A DNA stretch of 64,000 nucleotides, taken from assembly GCF_013201075.1 (NCBI RefSeq), contig NZ_CP053708.1, positions 2,111,501-2,175,500 of the forward strand, given 5' to 3'. The translations under genes were made by a program, and so were the position numbers. The notes beneath the pieces were generated by a model. It saw only the letters and a program-made list of their open reading frames with translations, was not told where the DNA came from and ran no database searches. Position 1 is the first letter of the stretch, and each line of letters opens with the position of its first letter. Source of the DNA: Lichenicola cladoniae (GTDB lineage Bacteria; Pseudomonadota; Alphaproteobacteria; Acetobacterales; Acetobacteraceae). This document shows positions 54,261 to 64,000 of this stretch, piece by piece.

Positions 54261-54391
54261 CTGGCTGCGCGCATGAAGGTGCGCAATGCCGCGACGGCGA
54301 TGCGGCGACGCTTGAACTGGATGTCCCGGCGTGGCTTGAGGCTTGCGCCTTGCCGCCTATAGTGTTGGCGAGGCATGAGGATCGAATACGA

Positions 54392-55339
54392 ATGGCAACC
54401 CGCAGCGTAGCGACGGTGTTCGGCGGCTCCGGCTTCCTGGGGCGCTACATCGTCCGGCGGCTGGCAGCCGATGGCCATGTGGTGCGTGTCGCCGCGCGTC
54501 ACACCGCCAGTGCCAATGCATTACGGATGATGGGACGGGTCGGGCAGGTCGTGCCGATGTTCGCGTCACTTGCCGACGAGGCATCGGTGGCACGTGCACT
54601 CGAGGGCACCGATATCGTCGTCAACCTGGTCGGCATCCTGGCCGAGGCCCGCCGTGGCGACTTCCGGCGCGTGCACGAGGAAGGCGCTGGCCGGATCGCA
54701 AGGCTCGCCGCTGTCGCGGGCACGACCCGCCTGGTCCAGATGTCGGCGATCGGTGCCGATCCAGACAGTCCCAGCGCTTACGGAAAGAGCAAGGCGGGCG
54801 GCGAGGCGGCCGTGCGGGCCGCATTCCCGAGTGCCACGATCCTGCGCCCGTCGGTGGTGTTCGGTCCGGAGGACGCGTTCTTCAACCGGTTCGGCGCGAT
54901 GGCCAGGTTGTCGCCGATCATGCCGGTGTTCAGCGGCGAGACGAAGTTGCAGCCGGTCTATGCAGGCGACGTCGCCGACGCGGTGCGGGCGGTGGTGCAG
55001 GAGAATGCACCGGGTGGCGGTCTGTATGAGCTCGGCGGGCCCAGGGTCTGGAGCTTCCGTGAGCTGCTGGCCTGGATGCTGGCGGAGATGCATCGCAAGC
55101 GCCCGCTGATATCGGTGCCGATGGGACTGGCCCGCATCCAGGCGGCCCTGCTGGAGCATGTGCCGGGCAAGCCATTGACCCGAGACCAGCTGGCGATGCT
55201 CTCCCGCGACAATGTCGTTGCGGCCGGAGCAGCTGACCTGGAAACGCTGGGTATCGTGCCGACACCGGTCGAGCTTGTGGTGCCGTCTTATATCGCCCGC
55301 TACCGGCCAGGCGGCGGGCGCAAGGAAGAGCTCGACTAG
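54392..55339 (+). CDS. NDUFA9-like NAD(P)-binding protein (atypical SDR)
   Basis: Atypical short-chain dehydrogenase of the complex I NDUFA9 type. The nucleotide-binding motif VFGGSGFLGRYIVRRL begins within 10 residues of the start, then VARALEGTDIVVNLVGIL, the modified active-site region SAYGKSKAGGEAA, LRPSVVFGPEDAFFNRF, and QPVYAGDVADAV. 315 residues. Alphaproteobacterial members are thought to assist respiratory complex I or quinone-linked metabolism; the substrate is not known. ATG 54392 follows GAGGA; the frame is open upstream without family sequence. Confidence 0.9.
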   Translation: MATRSVATVFGGSGFLGRYIVRRLAADGHVVRVAARHTASANALRMMGRVGQVVPMFASLADEASVARALEGTDIVVNLVGILAEARRGDFRRVHEEGAGRIARLAAVAGTTRLVQMSAIGADPDSPSAYGKSKAGGEAAVRAAFPSATILRPSVVFGPEDAFFNRFGAMARLSPIMPVFSGETKLQPVYAGDVADAVRAVVQENAPGGGLYELGGPRVWSFRELLAWMLAEMHRKRPLISVPMGLARIQAALLEHVPGKPLTRDQLAMLSRDNVVAAGAADLETLGIVPTPVELVVPSYIARYRPGGGRKEELD

Positions 55340-55512
55340 ACTAGGGCCGAAACGGACCTTGTTTTCGCCTAGTTGGATCAGATTTTAATGCTTGCCGGCC
55401 CGAATATCCCAAGAATGGCAGCAATACTGTCTTTTATGTAGCGTTTTGTCTCCGTTATGGTGGTGCAGCCCCGGCGTCCGGTGTGGGAGCATGAACTACT
55501 AGGGGATATGCC
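55340..55512 (+). other. AT-richer leader region of gltD
   Basis: This 173-base gap is visibly less GC-rich than the genes around it and carries the gltDB promoter by position. Candidate boxes (TTGTTT, TTTAAT, TTTATG) are present, but none forms a convincing pair at proper spacing. No sigma-54 site and no small gene with a ribosome-binding site were recognised. Confidence 0.4.
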
Positions 55513-56970
55513 ATGGTCGATCGGATGCTGCAGTTCGTGTCGGTGCATCAGCACCAGCCGGATAAGCGGGTCGCCGCCGAGCGTCGGCACGATTTCGACG
55601 AGATCTATCGTGACTTCGATATCCCTCAGGCCGAAGTGCAATCGAGCCGTTGCTCCCAGTGTGGCGTACCGTTCTGTTCGGTGCACTGCCCGCTTTCGAA
55701 CCACATCCCGGACTGGTTGAAGCTCACCGCGGAAGGCCGCCTCGAGGAGGCTTACGAGGTCAGCTCGGCGACCAACAACTTCCCCGAGATCTGCGGCCGG
55801 ATCTGTCCGCAGGATCGTCTCTGCGAAGGCAACTGCGTTATCGAGAAGGGGTTCGAGAGCGTCACCATCGGCGCGGTGGAACGCTTCATCACCGACAATG
55901 CCTGGGAGCAGGGCTGGGTGAAGCCGGTCCGGCCGAGACAGGAGCGTCGGGAGTCGGTGGGTATCATCGGCGCTGGTCCAGGCGGGCTGGCGGCCGCGGA
56001 GCAACTCCGCAAGCAGGGCTACCAGGTCCATGTCTACGATCGCTACGACCGCGTCGGCGGGCTGATGATCTACGGCATCCCGGGCTTCAAGCTCGAGAAG
56101 GACATCGTGCTGCGTCGCCATGCCTTGCTGGCCGAGGGTGCGATCGAATTCCACCTGGGCAAGGGTGTCGCCACCGAAGACAGCGACACCGAAATCTCGT
56201 TCGCGACCCTGCGGCACCGGCACGATGCGGTCCTGATCGCAGCCGGTGTCTACAAGTCGCGCGAACTGGGCGGGCCGGGCTCCGGGCTGCCCGGGATCGT
56301 CAAGGCACTCGACTACCTCACCGTCTCGAACCGGCGCTCGCTCGGCGACGACGTGCCCGAGTTTGATAGCGGGTTGCTGAATGCAGCCGGGAAGAACGTC
56401 GTGGTGATCGGTGGCGGCGATACCGCCATGGATTGCGTCCGCACCGCTGTCCGCCAGGGTGCCAAGTCGGTAAAGTGCCTGTATCGCCGCGACCGCGCCA
56501 ACATGCCGGGATCGCTGCGCGAGGTGAAGAACGCCGAGGAGGAAGGCGTCGAGTTCGTCTGGCTGGCGGCGCCCGAGGCGTTCCTGGGCGACGACATGGT
56601 CACCGGCGTTCGTGCCGTGCGCATGAAGCTCGGCCTGCCCGATGCATCCGGACGACAATCCGTCGATGCCGTCGAGCAGAGCGGCTTCACCCTGGAAGCA
56701 GACATCGTCATCAAGGCGCTGGGCTTCGACCCGGAGGAGCTGCCGACACTGTGGGGCGAGCCGGCGCTCGAGGTGTCCCGCTGGGGCACGCTGAAGGTCG
56801 GCCAGAAGACCTTCATGACCAGCCTGCCAGGCGTGTTCGCGGCCGGCGACATCGTTCGCGGCGCCAGCCTGGTGGTGTGGGCGATCCGCGACGGGCGCGA
56901 CGCCGCGGCACAGATGCATCGCTGGATGGGAGCGCGCGCCGAGCAGCCGCTCTCCGTTGCGGCCGAGTGA
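55513..56970 (+). CDS. gltD: Glutamate synthase (NADPH) small subunit
   Basis: Beta subunit that passes electrons from NADPH to the large subunit. The N-terminal Fe-S ligands are intact: CSQCGVPFCSVHCPLSNHIP and CGRICPQDRLCEGNC. The FAD site reads GIIGAGPGGLAAAEQL, the NADPH site VVIGGGDTAMDCVRTA, and the C-terminal FAD motif GVFAAGDIVRGASLVVWAI. 485 residues. The ribosome-binding site is AGGGGAT. It precedes gltB, the reverse of the E. coli order. Confidence 0.97.
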   Translation: MVDRMLQFVSVHQHQPDKRVAAERRHDFDEIYRDFDIPQAEVQSSRCSQCGVPFCSVHCPLSNHIPDWLKLTAEGRLEEAYEVSSATNNFPEICGRICPQDRLCEGNCVIEKGFESVTIGAVERFITDNAWEQGWVKPVRPRQERRESVGIIGAGPGGLAAAEQLRKQGYQVHVYDRYDRVGGLMIYGIPGFKLEKDIVLRRHALLAEGAIEFHLGKGVATEDSDTEISFATLRHRHDAVLIAAGVYKSRELGGPGSGLPGIVKALDYLTVSNRRSLGDDVPEFDSGLLNAAGKNVVVIGGGDTAMDCVRTAVRQGAKSVKCLYRRDRANMPGSLREVKNAEEEGVEFVWLAAPEAFLGDDMVTGVRAVRMKLGLPDASGRQSVDAVEQSGFTLEADIVIKALGFDPEELPTLWGEPALEVSRWGTLKVGQKTFMTSLPGVFAAGDIVRGASLVVWAIRDGRDAAAQMHRWMGARAEQPLSVAAE

Positions 56971-56980
56971 GGGCGTCACC

Positions 56981-61540
<4,560 letters not shown>

Positions 61541-61546
61541 AGACGA

Positions 61547-61580
61547 TCTCCCTGCGCCTTTTAATCATGGCGCAGGGAGA
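61547..61580. terminator. Strong hairpin between convergent gltB and the GT-C-like gene
   Basis: Perfect 12-base stem TCTCCCTGCGCC (61547-61558) and GGCGCAGGGAGA (61569-61580) with a 10-base AT-rich loop. No T-run on either strand, but position and stem strength support a bidirectional terminator or transcript-stabilising hairpin. Confidence 0.6.
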
Positions 61581-61640
61581 CCACTTACCGGATCAGCGAA
61601 GCCGTCAAGCCGGTCCATGGGGGACCGGCGCCAGCCTGTG

Positions 61641-63668
61641 TCAGAGACATTCCTGCGGACGTGCCTGTCGTAGTGTCATGTCCTGAAGCCCGAACGCGAG
61701 ATGTCGTGGCTCGGCGCTGATATGCAGTTCGTTGAGCGAGCGGATATCGCTGGTCTCGAAGCGGACCAGCACGACGTCTCCCCGTTGCCGGCCCGGCCCC
61801 ACACACAGCAGGTGCTGCTCGAGTTTCTTGCCGTCGAGTGTCCACTTCGCGACCGGCCCGTCGCCGGCTTGCGCCGACATCCGGTGCGGCGGCGCACCCT
61901 GTGGTCCGTTCAGGGCCAGCGCCAGGACGAGTTTGCCGGATGTCGGTGGGGTATGGAACGCCAGCACGGCATTCTTCGACGTGGCCCAGGTCTGGTCGCG
62001 GCCGGTCGCATACCAGCCACTGATCTCGTAGATCAGGCCTGATCCCGTCGAGGAGAACAGGACCGGCTTGTCCAGCGCTAGGTCGGATGCGGCATAGGAG
62101 CGCGCACCGACGAGACGGCCGTGGCAGAACACCGTATCGAGCCAGACCATGCTCGGTGTCCGAAGACACGGTGACGCCAGCGTGATCCCGTGCCTGCTCA
62201 TCGCGGCGCGGATCGTCGGGTCGATCTCGGTGTCGAAGTCGAGCAGCCACAGGCGGTCGCCGGCCTGACTGACGATGTGGTCGAGACGCTGTTCCAGATG
62301 GCCGCCCTGGTCGACGAGGCTGCTTTCCAGCGTGAAGGCGTGACCGGGCCGTGGGGCGACGGTGGCCCAATAGCCCTGCGGTTGTGACAGCAGGCCAAAC
62401 ACCTGGTCCGCAGGCACGCCTGCAGGGAGATGGGGGACATATCTGTCCGCCCACGGCCGATGGAAGAAGTCGGCGGACCGGGTGGTGACGACCAGGACCG
62501 ACAGGGCTACCACGACCCCCGGCAGGCGCCAGTGGCTGGCGAACGTCCTGGCTACGGCGAGCAGGATGATCGCGGCGGCCAACATTTCCAGTGAAACCGC
62601 GTAGCGCTGGATCGGGCAGAGCAGGAGCCAGAAGCCGGAGCCGACGAGCAGCCAGACTGCGAGAGCTGCAAGCGGATCCGGCGGCTGCGATACGGCACGG
62701 GGGGACAGATGCCGGCAGGCGGAGTACGCCGCGATGAACGCTGCGACGGGCAACGCTACCGCGAGGCGGACATCGCGCACGACGATCTCGCTTGCCGCAT
62801 CCGAGCCGAACGCCAGCGCGAGCGGCAGCAGCAACGCGTGACCGATGCCTTGCCAGTGGTAGCGGGGGTCACTGAAATCCGTAAGCCCGGCCGACGGCGA
62901 CTGAAAGATAGTGTTCATGAACGGGAACATCGGGCTCGAATAATGTCGCCACATCAGCCACGCCCAGGCGCCGTCGGAGAGTGTGCCACCGAGGACCACG
63001 CCTGCGCCGAGCAATCCGAGAGTTCCGACGATACCCGTCAAGGTCGTTTCAGAGGGACTGGCAACGATTGCCGAAGCAGCCAGGGCCGGCAACAGGAACG
63101 CGTTCGTCGGCTTTAATCCGACTGCGATGCCGACGAAGAAGCCTGCGACCAGCATCCGGAGTGACCGGCGCTGTTGGCGTTCGGGCGCCCCGGGCAGCAC
63201 CAGAAGCAGCCCCGACAAGGCCGGTGCCGCAAGGACCAGGTCGCAAAAGCTGGTGCCCGTCTCGGTCAGCACGATCGCCCCGGTGCACGCGGCCAGCGCG
63301 GCGGCGACGGCGACCCAGCCTCGGTGAGCAAGGTCCGTTCCGGTTCGCCAGGCGATCGCCCAGATCAGCATCACCCCGGCCAGTTGCGTCGTGGTGACCA
63401 GCAATCCGGCGGCGATCGGCCAAAGCACCCGCCGGGACATGTAGGGTAGCAGGTATGGCAGCGGATTCAGGAAACTCTGCGCGCCACCTGGCGCCACGTC
63501 GGCATGCAGATGACCGTGCAGGAGCGCATAGGCGTCGTAGAGATGGTAGTTCTGGAGATCCCAGTTGACGTCCTGCCCGCGCTGGATGGTCCATCCGAAC
63601 ATGACCAGCGTGACAAGCACGAGCGCGATCGTGAAAGATTGCGGACGCGAGATGGCGGGCGGCGGCAC
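61641..63668 (-). CDS. GT-C-like multi-pass membrane protein, probable polysaccharide glycosyltransferase
   Basis: A 675-residue protein with about ten to eleven transmembrane helices in the first 430 residues and a soluble C-terminal domain of about 240 residues. The first extracytoplasmic loop contains GQDVNWDLQNYHLYDAY, an acidic, aromatic motif like those of GT-C transferases using polyprenyl-phosphate sugars, and FLNPLPYLLPYM follows. The family is not recognised with certainty. The C-terminal part is beta-rich and may bind carbohydrate. The start is a GTG at 63668 with a weak ribosome-binding site. It follows another glycosyltransferase-like gene by 15 bases. Confidence 0.7.
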   Translation of the reverse strand: MPPPAISRPQSFTIALVLVTLVMFGWTIQRGQDVNWDLQNYHLYDAYALLHGHLHADVAPGGAQSFLNPLPYLLPYMSRRVLWPIAAGLLVTTTQLAGVMLIWAIAWRTGTDLAHRGWVAVAAALAACTGAIVLTETGTSFCDLVLAAPALSGLLLVLPGAPERQQRRSLRMLVAGFFVGIAVGLKPTNAFLLPALAASAIVASPSETTLTGIVGTLGLLGAGVVLGGTLSDGAWAWLMWRHYSSPMFPFMNTIFQSPSAGLTDFSDPRYHWQGIGHALLLPLALAFGSDAASEIVVRDVRLAVALPVAAFIAAYSACRHLSPRAVSQPPDPLAALAVWLLVGSGFWLLLCPIQRYAVSLEMLAAAIILLAVARTFASHWRLPGVVVALSVLVVTTRSADFFHRPWADRYVPHLPAGVPADQVFGLLSQPQGYWATVAPRPGHAFTLESSLVDQGGHLEQRLDHIVSQAGDRLWLLDFDTEIDPTIRAAMSRHGITLASPCLRTPSMVWLDTVFCHGRLVGARSYAASDLALDKPVLFSSTGSGLIYEISGWYATGRDQTWATSKNAVLAFHTPPTSGKLVLALALNGPQGAPPHRMSAQAGDGPVAKWTLDGKKLEQHLLCVGPGRQRGDVVLVRFETSDIRSLNELHISAEPRHLAFGLQDMTLRQARPQECL

Positions 63669-63683
63669 CGGTGAAATGCCTGC

Positions 63684-64000
63684 TCACGTCGATCGGGTCA
63701 GTGCCCCGCGAAGTGCACGCAACGGCCGGGTGATCCGCCATGAGGTCGAGCGATAGACGGCTTCCAGTTCACGCGATGCCCAGTCCGCATCGTCCGTGTC
63801 CAGGGGAACCGGGTCGATCGGTGCCGCGTGGGCGAGGGCCGTGGGAGCGCCGCAATCCGGGTCGGCCTGGACCTCCACCGGGGAAGCAGCTGCTGCCGGG
63901 GGGAGGTCGTCCAACCGTTGCAGATGCCATACCGAGGCCCACGGCACTGTCCCGCAAGGATGGAAGGTGCCGTGCCAGCCGGTCCGTGCAAGCGCCTCGC
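63684..64000 (-). CDS. C-terminal end of a glycosyltransferase-like protein, cut by window end
   Basis: The minus-strand frame is open to the right edge; about 105 residues are visible. The final part, ELEAVYRSTSWRITRPLRAL, matches the short tail commonly found at the C-terminus of bacterial surface-polysaccharide glycosyltransferases and related methyltransferases. The visible upstream portion (LARTGWHGTFHPCGTVPWAS) gives no catalytic motif, so the enzyme type is unknown. The GTG at 63947 is probably internal. With the next gene it suggests a polysaccharide locus beyond the window. Confidence 0.6.
   Translation of the reverse strand, partial: EALARTGWHGTFHPCGTVPWASVWHLQRLDDLPPAAAASPVEVQADPDCGAPTALAHAAPIDPVPLDTDDADWASRELEAVYRSTSWRITRPLRALRGALTRST

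Noticed and set aside
55340-55512. Sigma-54 promoter in front of gltD
   Set aside because: TGGCAG-like text is present, but the GC element does not follow at the required spacing.

Overview
The window is a GC-rich stretch of alphaproteobacterial chromosome. Gene content and order (lipA beside a Coq10-like gene; rpoZ-rsh-acpS-lepB-rnc-era; the frr-to-lpxI envelope cluster; Hsp20 with DUF1150; UrcA; lptC-lptA-lptB-rpoN-hpf) fit Rhodospirillales, most likely an environmental Acetobacteraceae; the genus cannot be fixed from sequence alone. Nearly every gene is a core housekeeping gene. There is no insertion sequence, prophage, CRISPR array or rRNA operon, and no gene-free stretch longer than 300 bases.

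Layout. 1-3.5 kb: end of the pyruvate dehydrogenase operon (pdhC tail, lpdA), then lipA and a Coq10/RatA-type gene. 3.6-4.6 kb: two small exported proteins of unknown role separated by a clear intrinsic terminator. 4.6-7.7 kb (minus): coupled operon slt-pgpA-cinA. 8-9.4 kb: dapA-smpB. 9.5-12.1 kb (minus): NYN nuclease, family 5 uracil-DNA glycosylase and a YegD-like Hsp70, with a hairpin over the glycosylase start codon. 12.2-15.3 kb: folK, then a compositionally distinct insert with a CadC/ToxR-like membrane regulator, a previously unlisted 53-residue membrane protein and an UrcA protein. 15.4-21.2 kb: rpoZ, rsh, acpS, lepB, rnc, era.

21.4-34.4 kb (plus): pyrH, frr, uppS, cdsA, dxr, rseP, bamA, ompH/skp, lpxD, fabZ, lpxA, lpxI and gloA, which link ribosome recycling, isoprenoid and phospholipid synthesis, outer-membrane protein assembly and lipid A synthesis. 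34.5-35 kb (minus): a two-helix membrane protein ending in an orphan histidine-kinase-like dimerisation helix. 35.2-39.5 kb: rpmH-rnpA-yidD-yidC-engB-argB. 39.5-42.1 kb (minus): PAS/degenerate-GGDEF protein coupled to a DUF2336-like protein. 42.2-44.8 kb: dapD-dapE-membrane protein, so that with dapA three lysine/diaminopimelate genes lie in the window. 44.8-47.1 kb (minus): def-fmt-truA. 47.2-48.1 kb: Hsp20-DUF1150 with a possible heat-shock promoter and ROSE-like RNA thermometer. 48.2-53.9 kb (minus): rnd-lptC-lptA-lptB-rpoN-hpf. 54.1 kb: tRNA-Leu(CAG). 54.4-61.5 kb: NDUFA9-like gene and gltD-gltB. 61.6 kb to the end (minus): GT-C-like membrane protein and the tail of a glycosyltransferase-like protein, the start of a surface polysaccharide locus running out of the window.

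Tight start/stop overlaps (ATGA, GTGA, TTGA, TAATG, TGATG) recur throughout and were used to choose starts. The least explained parts are the regulator/small-protein/UrcA insert, the degenerate GGDEF pair, the orphan phosphotransfer-like helix, and the RNA structures proposed at the glycosylase and hsp20 starts. All identifications rest on visible motifs and gene order; no database search was run.
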